Shown piece after piece: positions 45,316 to 55,694 of a DNA stretch of 64,000 bases. The notes beneath the pieces are model-generated. The model saw nothing but the letters and a program-made list of their open reading frames with translations. It ran no database searches and was not told where the DNA came from. This DNA comes from Utricularia gibba (Eukaryota; Streptophyta; Magnoliopsida; Lamiales; Lentibulariaceae), in contig NEEC01000019.1 in NCBI GenBank assembly GCA_002189035.1, positions 868,001-932,000 on the forward strand. The letters run 5' to 3'. The first letter of the stretch is position 1. Every line of letters begins with the position of its first letter. Both the position numbers and the translations under genes were made by a program.

Positions 45316-45689
45316 GTCAACCCTCTCTTCTCACGCCGGAAGCCGCTCCCATCCATCCCCTTGTACACAGTTGCAAATTTCCCATCGACGACACAATTTC
45401 CAACAATGCATGTAATTGGAGAACGTGACATGCACCAGCCCTCTCACATTTAAGATGGGGTTCACTAAATCAGTCCCCGATTTTATAATAAGATTATGGG
45501 CCTTCGACATGAAGTAAGCCCAAAAAACCCAGTAAGTCGACCTTCAGCCTGGCCCAATAATGATATAACGTAAGAAAATCTTGATTTAATAATGCTTCTA
45601 AAGACTGTTAGAATCGCTTGCTATTGTATGTAAACGACTTCGAGTACGAGTATTGTGCCAATGGTGGCCTAGACAGATGGGAGTTATTA

Positions 45690-45835
45690 GAACATGTAAT
45701 CTTACGTTGATATTTAAAAATGAAATAATTAAATATATAATAAATTACAAAATATTAGTAATTGATTAGATTTAATATTTTCTAATATAATTTATATTTT
45801 TTGTATTATTGGGCTTCATGTATGTCATTTAATCC
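45690..45835 (+). repeat. AT-rich repeat family B, copy 1
   Basis: Contains the family core 'attagtaattgatt' followed by 'taatataattta' and a run toward 'ttgggcttcatgtatg'. The same order of words is found at 46.1, 46.9 and 59.8 kb. Confidence 0.5.
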
Positions 45836-45865
45836 ATTAAATATTTTAATTTAAACATGATATTA

Positions 45866-45950
45866 GCGTGTTTGTCTAGTGATATGGCTTGGATAGTTAA
45901 TATGAGCTTGTATTAGTTCGAGTTTCGGTTTAAAAAAAGAAAAAAAAACA
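45866..45950 (+). mobile_element. tRNA-related SINE-like element
   Basis: The sequence has an A-box-like 'gtctagtgatatggc' and, about 35 bases on, a B-box-like 'agttcgagtttc', followed within ten bases by an A-rich tail. This is the layout of a tRNA-derived SINE. No cloverleaf of a functional tRNA can be drawn and target-site duplications were not found. Confidence 0.4.
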
Positions 45951-46059
45951 AATATGTCATTAGGCTTAGTTGAAAAAAATTAAATCAATCTATGACCTAT
46001 CGAGATTAAAAAACAAGTTTTAATCAAATTAAAGACTAATTCGATTTGAGGGTGATTAT

Positions 46060-46200
46060 TAAAACAAATAATGTCATATCAAGATTTGAAAATATAATAA
46101 TAAATAATAAATAATAAATTATTAGTAATTGATTGAATATATTAATTTTTAATATAATCTACGTTTATTATATACTTAAATTTAAATATACTCGCTAGAT
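46060..46200 (+). repeat. AT-rich repeat family B, copy 2
   Basis: 'aaattattagtaattgattg' followed by 'tttaatataatctacg' and 'tatatacttaaattta', as in copies 1 and 3. Confidence 0.5.
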
Positions 46201-46859
46201 ACATCATATACTTAATTTCAACATGAGTATCATCCCACATGCCACCTCTACTAAGTATTCGAACATCATGCCCCATACCTTCAAAACCGCTTTCACAGAT
46301 ATCTTATCATCAAGAACACCCTCTGGTTCCCTGAATCCTCCCCCTGTGCGTCTCCCTTCTCTGGCTCGAGTGATGGGATGTACGGGGGCAGTGAAACATG
46401 GCGCCGTAAGCAGTGTGGCCGGAAAACAACAAAAGCAGGAGCATGTGCAGGCAATGAGAGGGAGATGGATTCAGCATCACATGACGCTACAGAAAGGGAG
46501 ATTTGTGGGCTAACTCTAACATGCCTCTGTACGTTGCACATGGAAGAAAACCTCAGTGTCTCGCTTCCAATTGCATTCAGCACATGCTCATGATCCACTT
46601 TCACGCCTCCTCCCGCATTCCTCCCTGACCCCATCTACATGTTTTTTCTTCCAACACACTCACATGTCATCACGCTCTATCTTGTAGTAAGAAAGCGTTT
46701 AAATTAATGATGTATTTGAATTATGTTATTTACAATAAAAATACCCATACAAGTTTTATGAACATGTATTTAAAGTATTATCGTGTTTATTTTGTATATT
46801 TATGATTGAAAAAACCAAAACCTTACTTGATTAAGAAAATTCATGTAGTACAAGGGTTT

Positions 46860-47010
46860 TGAAACATATATATTTTTTATTAGAACAAGCAATCTCGTAT
46901 TAGACTTGAAATTTCAATAATCAATTATATAATAAATTATAAATTAGTAATAATCTGTTGAATTTTATTTTTTTAATATGATTTATATTTTTATATATTT
47001 AAATTTTACG
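46860..47010 (+). repeat. AT-rich repeat family B, copy 3
   Basis: 'ataaattataaattagtaat' followed by 'ttttaatatgattta' and 'tatttaaattttacgtatg', in the same order as copies 1 and 2. Confidence 0.5.
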
Positions 47011-47559
47011 TATGTTCATAAAAATCATGACATCTTTCATTTCAACAATGATATAGTTTATTTGATATTTTTACTCTCTAATACATTCTTTTTTTATTTA
47101 CATTACGAATATATTATTATTAAAAAATATTTCAGTATATTTGAATCGAAATTAGAGACATTTGGATATGATGAGGGGACAAAATGAATTATGTGAGTGT
47201 AGTGGCAGCATTTTCATTTATTAAGAAAGGGACTCGATCCTTGTACCCTCCTACTCGTAGTTCTGGTTTTTGAGCCTTTGTTGTCTTAAAGATGTACTTC
47301 CAACATTCTTCTCCATATTTGTTGGGATGAAAAACGAAGACGAAGCAACCAGATCACAAGATCAAAAGCGTGAATGTATGCATGCAGCTTTGGCCGGAGC
47401 GGACAAGGATGATAGAGAAGACTCTGCTCCTATAACGACGGGGACTTCTGAAGGGCAGCAGAAGTTTCACACTGAACTCAACTGCACTGCTCCTTTCAGA
47501 ATCCACAACACAGGAACGACAAGAAAAAGATGTAAGCGTCGTGGGAATCCATCATTTCC

Positions 47560-48059
47560 CTAGTGAAGCAGCTCCTGAATCATCTGCTCAATCTGATCAT
47601 CATCAAGAGCACTGATCTGCTCTTCATTCTGGTAACCGCTGCTGGAGGAGCAACCGTTGTTTTCATCATCGATGTCAACAAGGGATGATGCACTGGCCCC
47701 CGCCTCAGCTGGTTTCTGAGCTAATTGCAGAGAAGCCAAGTGACACTTGTGCAGCTTCGCCAACAAGCTGGCGGACAAAAGAGAAGCTGGTGATTCTTGA
47801 GCGAAATTTGTCCGCGCTCTTGGACCGCACATTATCCGGGCAGCTTCATCGTAGGCTCTCGCCGCGTCCTCGGCAGTTTCGAACGTCCCCAGCCATATCC
47901 GCGTCTTCCTGAGAAGCGACAAAACAAAATTGAGAAACAGAGGCAAGTGAAATGGCGTGGGCTGAGTGCTGCATACAGCAAGGGGTGACGAATCTCGGAG
48001 ACCCATGAGCCCCAGTGGCGCTGGCGGACGCCGCGGTAGCGCTGGTGCGGTCTGGCCAT
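47560..48059 (-). CDS. SHN: AP2/ERF transcription factor, SHINE/WIN1 clade
   Basis: Single AP2-domain factor of the SHN clade, which activates cutin and wax biosynthesis genes and shapes epidermal surfaces. Exons in transcript order: 47977-48059 and 47560-47908; 143 residues. The AP2 domain (about residues 7-64) reads [21 protein letters not shown] before the intron and [23 protein letters not shown] after it. The intron inside the AP2 domain after RHPL(L) is a hallmark of the SHN clade. The C-terminus, acidic with [13 protein letters not shown], matches the clade's conserved C-terminal motif. It is shorter than Arabidopsis SHN1-3 (about 190-200 residues), mainly in the middle region. Confidence 0.9.
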
Positions 48060-49841
48060 CGGAGAAGAGAGTGAGTGAGTGAGTGAGGCGGAAGGCAGGG
48101 CAGGGGCGCAATGGAATTTATTCAAGCGCCAGAGGCGACGTTTTTCTGTTGGCATTAAATGAGATCCCATTAACTTCCTCTCGACTTGTCGGCGCGTGTG
48201 CGTCGTCGGTTGGGGTCCGGTCCTTTTTCTCAGACGTCATTCTGGATGAGTATTGCTGACTCTTTTAAATTCGGATTAAATATAATTAATTATTTTTTTA
48301 GAATAAAAAAGCATAAATTCAAATTAGAACAAATCTAATCTTGTATTTTGATTTTTTCTCTCTTATGTCGTAATTCATAAAATTTAATAATAAAGATAAT
48401 CAATGTTATCATATAGAAATAATCGAAAAAATCATGAATTTGCGATAAATCACAATTATAATTAACCCTAAACTATAATACTCGTATTGAAATGTTCTAT
48501 AATACTCGTATTGAAATGTTGAGTTAACAGGTGAATGCGCGTCAATCCGTGGCGTCCATCCGATAGACTTGTCCACAGAAATTACATGAAGTGTGAATTT
48601 GGGGGACATGAAGTAGTGTTTGTAGTTTTTGAGGATATTGCAGGCACCGCGTAACAGCCCGGCCCACCCTTTTTATGGCCTTACATCATGATGAATTAGG
48701 ACTAGGAGGGGCGGGGGTGGGGGTGGGGATGTCACCGACTATGCGCGGTCTCTGTCGTTGGAGGAGGACGACATATGCCTCCATTGCGCGTCCTTTTAAT
48801 CGCATTGTGGCTCCTGCCCCCAAGGGGCTATTAACAGGTTTTTTTGAAAAATATCTACTGTAATTTGAGGGTGTGATAAATCTATTCAATCTGTGTGTAT
48901 TTTTTTTTGTGTGACGTATGTAATAAAAATGAAGGATAAGTAGATTTCAAATACACACTTCACTCAACACACGCATGGACAGAATTAGTCAGACTTTGTT
49001 GGAGGAGGGAATGAGCCCGGCAAACAAGAAAGTGGAAGTCTTGAGTTCATTACAAGAGCCAACTGCATGGATCATATTGCTTTTGCACCCCTAACTAAGC
49101 CTACTGCTTGCTGGGCATGGGGCTGGGGGGGTTGCGGGTCGGACCCATGAGTGATCCCGGGTTATGACCCACGGGTATAACACAGTGTTTTGATATGCCC
49201 AGAGCAACATCACCGAGACCACATCACAGCTTTTAGGGGGGGGTGGCCTGTGGGTCCCACCTATACAAAAGCAACTCCGAATGCTATTGTCCTACCTCCC
49301 CAGGCCGGTTGCTTGCTTAGAAACAAAATATCCATTATCAAAAATTGCGTTTATATTTTTGTTATTACAATGAAATGTAAAGCATTACGAAAAATAAATT
49401 TATATAATTATAAAATAAAATTAATATTTTTACACATCAATCAATTCCAATAGACAAATACAATTTTGAATGCATCGCTAAGGCTTGTTATGTGAATTAA
49501 AATTTTAAATTATTTATCAATTTTTGTAGATTTCAATGTTATGAAAAATTAGAAATTTAAATTCTCAAATTAGTTCAATAAATAATTATTTTTTGAATTT
49601 TCAAAATTTAGTAAATAAATAAAATATTTATTTTTATCTATTTCAAATATATATTTATGTTTTCATATCAAATATATATAAATATATTAAAAAATAGTTA
49701 TTTAATGATTTTAGAATATTTTTGAAAGAACATTTCACATAAAAAAATATATATTATTTATCAAAATTAGGATAATAAATTTTATAATATGATTTTATGC
49801 TATTTCATAAAATAATTAAATAATCAAAAAGCTAAATATAT
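48060..49841. other. Intergenic DNA upstream of SHN gene
   Basis: The first 200 bases are promoter-like and GC-richer. A G-rich patch is at 48705-48730 and another at 49120-49180. The right half is AT-rich and contains a reverse copy of repeat family A. No supported gene. Confidence 0.5.
49690..49841 (-). repeat. Dispersed AT-rich repeat family A, partial copy
   Basis: 'aataaattttataatatgat' followed by 'atgctatttcataaaataa' matches the complement of the middle of copy 3. Partial and diverged. Confidence 0.35.
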
Positions 49842-50593
49842 TCATAAAATATTAAAAGATCCTAATATGGTTTCGTCGGAAGATGGCGGTATACGTGGGA
49901 ATCTCTGCTTCCCCGATCGCTTGTTCGTCAACGCCTCTTCGCGTTCCTTCTCCTCTCGCTCTTCGACCAAGTTGCAGGCCGTCGCTGCGATGACGTTAAC
50001 GGCCATAATGGGATGGCAAGCCGCACCTTCAGTTCAGAAAATGGGATGACGTCCCTAAATTTCTACGGATATTCACAATCTAGGTTACCGAATCCGGCGA
50101 GTCGGTTGATCCATTTGGGAATTGGTTTTCCAGTGAGTTCGATGCACGCGTCGTGACAGAAGTGATTGCTGTTCTTGGAGATGAGATCGTATGCATTGCC
50201 TTTGAACGATTCCCCCAATTTCTTCATAACTACTCGCACATCGTCGGCGGATTTCGCCGTTCGGCCGATTAAAATAGATTTTCTGAAGCTGAGTCCTGGA
50301 AATTGCCTCGGTTCCCCAGAGAATATCCCCGTCGTTGATTTAACGTGAGCGCCAAACGCGTATTCTACTCCATGCACTGTAGAGAAATTCCAGAAACCTA
50401 ATTCCAGAAAATCGACGAAATTGGAGATTCCAGGGGGTTTTAGTTAGTGTACCTACCTACCTTCGACACCAGAGTGGTAGAATCCAATCCCAAACCAGTA
50501 GATGCAGCAATTGATGGGGGTAAGATCGTAGACATTGAGACGAACCGCCGTCGTGCCTGGGCGAATGCTGGCCCGAGGTTTCCAGAAGCTCAT
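49842..50593 (-). CDS. DeSI-like (PPPDE) isopeptidase family protein
   Basis: Member of the PPPDE/DeSI thiol-peptidase family, whose characterised members remove SUMO or act on ubiquitin conjugates. Exons in transcript order: 50461-50593, 50089-50376 and, with less certainty, 49842-49984; 187 residues. The PPPDE domain is complete: VRLNVYDLTP, the catalytic His in GFYHSGVEVHGVEY, the FGAH segment, and the catalytic Cys in NHFCHDACIELTG, ending KPIPKWINRLAGFG. The third exon is inferred from a GT donor after GF(G) and an acceptor 'catcgcag'. It adds a charged tail beginning CNLVEEREEKERE, as many plant members carry variable tails. Without that splice the protein would end after 148 residues at 50063. 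Confidence 0.8.
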
Positions 50594-51468
50594 TGCCGGC
50601 GAATCCGATGGCAAAAACAGAAAACCACTGGAACAGTAAATCCCGAGTATAATTGTGAACAATTCAAAATCAGAACCTCAGAACTTTCCGGCAAGTCAAA
50701 GTTATCGCCGCGGAGGAATCGGGGCAAAACCTTCCAAAGAAAAGAAGCTATACCCCCAGGAAGAAATTGCCATTTATACCGAAATCAATACAGATATTTC
50801 TATACATATATTAATATTAATGTAATATCTTAAGATATTAAAATAAGATATCAATTATTCAATTTAATAATGACAATTAAAAGAGAATAATATAATAACA
50901 TAAAATATAATAAAAATACAAAAATTAGACAGAAAGAATATTAAATAAAATTTAATATATGTATATATATTGTTTTATTTAATTCGAAAACCCGAGTGTC
51001 GGACACGGGGTTACATTACGAAAGATGGACTGATTGGATTGAATAAGGATCGGTAATTAGGAGGAAGAATGCGAGGAGGACGTTCTCATCATGTGTCCTT
51101 TTAACCAGCCTTGAGTTATATTACAAAATTAATCACTCTATTTTGAATGTGTGAGAAAATTGATCTGATGTCCATTTTCTGAATGACCGAAATCAGGGAT
51201 TTCTGGTAAACTTACTGTGAGAAGAAGCTCGGTTTTTGAATTGGGAGGGAGGAAGTTGAGGAGAGGAAGGAAGCATCAAACGTGAAGTCTGTACCCCATC
51301 AGACTTCAACCTGAGCATCTTGAAAGAAGAAGGTTCATGCATACACGAAGATAAGGGTGATACAGTAGCAGCAACATCGCACCCATGTCGACAAATCTCG
51401 TCTGCTGGAAGATGAACAGAGCAGACGGATGAAATGAGAGACGGTTGCTGCTGAACTTGATCTTCGTC
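50594..51468. other. Promoter of DeSI-like gene and spacer
   Basis: The first 200 bases upstream of the DeSI-like gene are mixed in composition and probably its leader and promoter. A very AT-rich tract follows at 50790-50980. 51040-51468 may hold the 3' UTR of the next gene. Confidence 0.45.
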
Positions 51469-52145
51469 TCATGACAGTGGTGGTAGATTCTTCCCTGGTT
51501 CTGGTAAGGCTTTGGGATTGTTGGTCCATTGGAGCCTCCTTGAGAACCAGCTGCTGTCGCGGTTGCTTGGAAGGGTAACTGGATCATTCCTCCGAAGCAT
51601 TTCCCACATGGTCTGCACATCCTCATACCCACAGGTTTGCACATCATTGTGCAGCTTCACAAGGCCGCCTACTAAGAAAACAAGCCGACAGTGAGCGGTT
51701 ATAGTAATTACAGAACTGGGAAATGGCATCGGATTCCTGTGGCAAACACAAGGATTCCCTATTCTTCCACTCGGGTATAAACTTTAAGAACCATCAAGAG
51801 CTACTGGATGAGCGAATACATATTCCTCCTGATATAATATTCCCTTTAGAAAATGCAGTGCTACAGAAATGGAACAGTAACTACAGCTTAACTCCAAAGA
51901 GAGAAGAACGATGTAAATCCATGGCAACCAAATCAACACCAGAAGGGATTGATTATTCACAGGGACGATCAGGAAGAAAAAAACACGTCTTTATGCTAAA
52001 CAAAGTCTCCATCCCATACAAATCTGGATTACCCACATCAGAAGAAGAAAAAAAAAAGCTAACCATTTCTCCGAGGCTTGAAACGAGAGGAAACAGAGCA
52101 CCAAACTCTTCTAACAGGGAAAGCCAACTTGCTCCACCACTCCAT
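51469..52145 (-). CDS. Small plant-specific protein, unknown function
   Basis: Two exons, 52064-52145 and 51469-51668 in transcript order, separated by a 395-base intron, encode 93 residues. The N-terminus MEWWSKLAFPVRRVW is amphipathic and basic. Exon 2 begins in GGLVKLHNDVQTCGYEDVQTMWEML. I recognise this block as typical of short, uncharacterised angiosperm proteins of about 90-100 residues, which share the MEWW start, an intron in the same place and the DVQTCGYEDVQ.MWE motif. The C-terminus is Ser/Pro-rich. No signal peptide, membrane segment or catalytic motif is visible and I know of no assigned function. A long plus-strand ORF across the intron is considered spurious. Confidence 0.75.
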
Positions 52146-53715
52146 CACCACACTCCTCACGTTACACCGCCTGTTTCTCCCGCCGAGTCGGCCGAGAACC
52201 AACCGAATCCCGGCCAGCGCTGCGCCTTTGTATACAATCCGACAAAAAATAAAGCACTCCCCAATCCCCACCTCGTGTCTGAAACTGAATTATATATTGC
52301 AAGAAAAAGCCTTGGTAACCGTTGAGAGCGGCAGGATTAAGTGGCACGTGTCGCCTTTTTGCGAATTTAAAATCTTGAGTGGACTTTCCTTCTTTTTCTT
52401 GTGATTTAATTTTGGACCATTTATTTGAAATTCAAATTACCACAAACCCCCTTTTCCGTCCTCCGGCCTCCACCACTTTCTATTGAATTTAATCTTTTTA
52501 CCCACACCGACTTCCGACTTTTCAGTTTTATTACAAAAATAAAGAAAAAAATCCGTGAAATTTCGGGTTTATTAATAATTATGTTATTTTATTAAAATTT
52601 TACTCTCATAATATCTTTTTTATTCAATCTAGTTTTAATTCTTTTTTCTATATACTTTAAATACATATTCATAACACTTAACCATCAAATTTATAAAAAG
52701 AAAAGCAATACAATTCGTGTGAAAACAAAATTTTTGAAGTGATTATATTTAATTTTAACCATTGCATAATAAAATCAAAAATTCATATAATGTGATGAAT
52801 TTAAAAAATTATTAAATTTTTTGAATTTATGTTTTAATAATTAATAATAAATTCATTAAAATATTTTAATATTATTTTTATATATTTTAAAAATAAAATT
52901 TATGTCATAATATTAAATTATATAATAATTTAATACAATAAATTTTATAATAGATAATTTATTTTATTCCAGTTTATAATATTATATTATATTATACTAT
53001 ATAACATTTTTATAATTTTAAACTGATTTCATTCAAAAATCAATTATATTCTATGTAATATGAATTGCAGATTCAAAATATAGAACCACTTTAATATATG
53101 TTTATCTGAATAAAATAATTTAAATATATCATTTATTAAACAATATCAAATCAATCTATTGTGTGGTATATAATATTTCTTTTGTTAAATTTTGATTTCT
53201 ATTGTTAAATAAATAATTATTTATTTATTCATTTATTTATATTTATGTAAATTGGGTTTTCGTTTGGCACGTGCTGGGGGTCACTAATCCACTTGGACGT
53301 TGAGACTTCAATTCAATCAGTAGCTTTTTGTGTGGGGAAACTTAAGAGTGAAGAAGCTAACGTCAACATAATTTGTATTATATTTTTTAAAAAAATAAGA
53401 ATAAATTAATTACAATACAAAAATGTGGATTTAGATATGAATGGAATATTCGGAAAAGGAGATGAGTGGAGGACATTCCTCAGCATCGAATATTCCAAAC
53501 TGTGCGTTACGTGTCCCATTCCTTCACGACTCGCTTTTAGTTTTTACCGTTCCTTTGCTAAAAAAAGGTGGGAAATATAATATCTTAAAATTATAGGTTT
53601 AATTTGAATTAAAGTAAATTAAATGATTAATTTGTCAATGAAAAAAAAAATCATCGTGGATTTGCAATTAATCATTCTTCCGCAATCATCTCTGCTAATC
53701 CTGTGTGATTAGTGC
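52146..53715. other. AT-rich intergenic DNA
   Basis: The first 250 bases are likely the promoter of the small-protein gene. The rest is AT-rich, with a reverse copy of repeat family A. From about 53260 on, the sequence is duplicated downstream of the second NPF gene (57415-57740), showing the extent of the tandem duplication. Confidence 0.55.
52770..53080 (-). repeat. Dispersed AT-rich repeat family A, copy 5
   Basis: Reverse orientation: 'taaaatttatgtcataat' then 'attaaattatataataattt', 'ttattccagtttataat' and 'ataattttaaactgatttc' match the complement of copies 1 and 3 in order. Confidence 0.5.
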
Positions 53716-55694
53716 TTAATTAGCCGCAACGCTGGAAACGGGAGGCGTCTTGTAGGTGTACCATTTGGACAAGCCCAGAAACACGAGAAGATTCAGCAAG
53801 CTCAGCGCCGCCAGCGAATAGTAGTAGTAATCAAGGCGTCCCTGGTTCAAATCATCTCGGATCCATCCGGCATCCCCGCCCCGACCCGTCACACGCGTGA
53901 CGACGGTGACTATGAAGGTGCACAGGAAGTTCCCCATGGCCAGAGTTGTGAACCCGAGAGCCGAGCTTATGCTCCGCATCGAGTCTGGGGCCTGCTCGTA
54001 GAAGAACTCCAGCTGCCCGACCAGCACGAAGACCTCTGCGCACCCGAGTATGAAGTATTGGGGCACTTGCCAGAAGATGGATATGGGAGTTTTCTCCAAA
54101 TTATAGTAGTTGTGTTTTTTGACGTACTGCAGCCTGATGAACTCGAGCACGCCGGCGTAGACTACGGGGATGATGGAGATGAAGAGGCCGGCGCCCATCC
54201 GTTGGAGCTGCGTGAGGCCGTTTTTGTGGCCGGTGAGCCTGCTGGTCACAGGGACGACGATTGCGTCGTAGATGGGAGTGCAGATTATGACGCCCAGTGT
54301 GTTGAAGAAGGACAGGGAGGCTGCCGGGATTTGGAATTTCGTGTTTCCAATGCGCGCGTCCATGGCGAGACCTTGAAGCACGAAGAAGTTGTCGATTTGG
54401 CAGTAGACGCAGGCGAAGGTGATCCCCGTCGCCCAGATGGGAACCAAGCGTATCATGGCTTTCAGCTCCTCCACTTGAGTCACCGTACACAGCCGCCATG
54501 GATTACTGCGTGTCGCTCCTAGTTTTTCTTCTTCAAGCACCACAGCTGCCTTGTCGAAGAATCTGCAGGCGAGAAACAAAACAGAGCATCCCAGATCCAT
54601 AAATATTACAGAAAATTATGAGGACTCTGCATCTTCAGATAAGAAAAACAGACATACGAAAGGTCTTTGGTATGTGGAAGAAGCCTCCTGTTGCTTCCTT
54701 CGACATCAAGCGTTTCATGCAGTAAGCTGACATCTTCAGGAACTGGAACCCTGTACTTCCTCAATGACGCTACCAGCACCATACTAACTTGAGTCATGGA
54801 CTTCCATTCGGCTTCTGATATCGATAATATCGAGTTCCCAACACAAAAGGAGCAACCACAAGAATCATGAGAATGGCGGGTATCCCGAACCCCCATTGCC
54901 AATTAACATTCGTCTGCACCCAAACCAGAACTGTGCAAGCGACCATGGTGCCCACGTTTATCGAGAAGTATATCCAGTTAAAGAACGAGCTTCGACTCTC
55001 CATCTCGGCTCCATCGTTCTCGTCGAACTGGTCCGCCCCGAAGGACGCGATGCACGGATTGAGTCCGCCTTGTCCGAGCGCGATCACGTAAAGCGCAACG
55101 TAGAAAAACGTGGTCTGCATCCCGGTAGCACGGCAAAAGCCCGTCTCGGCTTCGCAGTCCGTCGGTTTGAGCCCCGGAATCGAGACGGACAGCACGAGTA
55201 ATACCATCCCCTGAACCAGAGCACGAAACTCATTACCAGACGGATGAATCGGATGCCCCCATGAATCAGCCAACTTACAAGGGCGTCGATGATCATAAAC
55301 ACGACTATGCTCCAGTATCTCCCGATGTATTCATCGGCCACGAACGCGCCGATCAGAGGAGTTATGTAACAGGTGCCGGTCCAATTTGTGACGCTTGTAG
55401 AAGCTCTGAAACTGCTCTGCCCGATCTTGTTCTTGAAGTAGACTACCAAATTACGGCCGATGCCGTCGAAGATCATTGCCTCGAAGAATGCATGCACTGA
55501 GTGAAAAAAAGAGAAAAACCCGAATTACAGAACAGTGAAAAACACAACACAGTTTCTTACTTTTCGGTCAACCACAAGCTGTTTTACCCAGAATGAAGGT
55601 GCAAGCCTTCGACGTCCCCGTTAAGCGCCTCTTCGCCGGGTTCCCCTGGAAATCCAATGTTCCATCTTTCGTATACAAATCCTCCTCAGACATG
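53716..55694 (-). pseudogene. NPF8-type transporter copy 1, disrupted
   Basis: Tandem paralogue of the intact gene at 58-60 kb with the same four-exon layout: 55588-55694, 55279-55496, 54658-55210, 53716-54562 in transcript order. Exons 2 and 4 are intact and the same length as in the other copy, and exon 4 shares nearly all residues. Two lesions break the frame. Exon 1 has one extra base just after the start (MSEEEF.. instead of MSENDLYTKD..). In exon 3 'cccatg' has become 'ccatg' at about 54797-54800, giving a stop right after KPNGSP. Either lesion could be a consensus error, but two in one gene favour a pseudogene. Apart from these the sequence is clean, so any inactivation is recent. The TM1 ExxER motif is also missing (AxxEA). 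Confidence 0.75.

Larger units (their letters stand above)
45316..47559. other. Intergenic DNA with repeats
   Basis: Just upstream of the proline-rich gene are several AGCCCA/TGGCCC words (45495-45560). Further right are copies of AT-rich repeat family B, a SINE-like element, and a GC-richer patch at 46240-46640 with short ORFs on both strands that I cannot assign. Confidence 0.5.

Noticed and set aside
46293-46634. 113-codon minus ORF in a GC-richer patch
   Set aside because: Other frames are equally open and no motif or promoter supports it.
51723-52325. 200-codon plus-strand ORF
   Set aside because: It spans the intron and exon 1 of the minus-strand small-protein gene, which has family motifs and consistent splice sites; the plus frame is low-complexity and shows no family resemblance.
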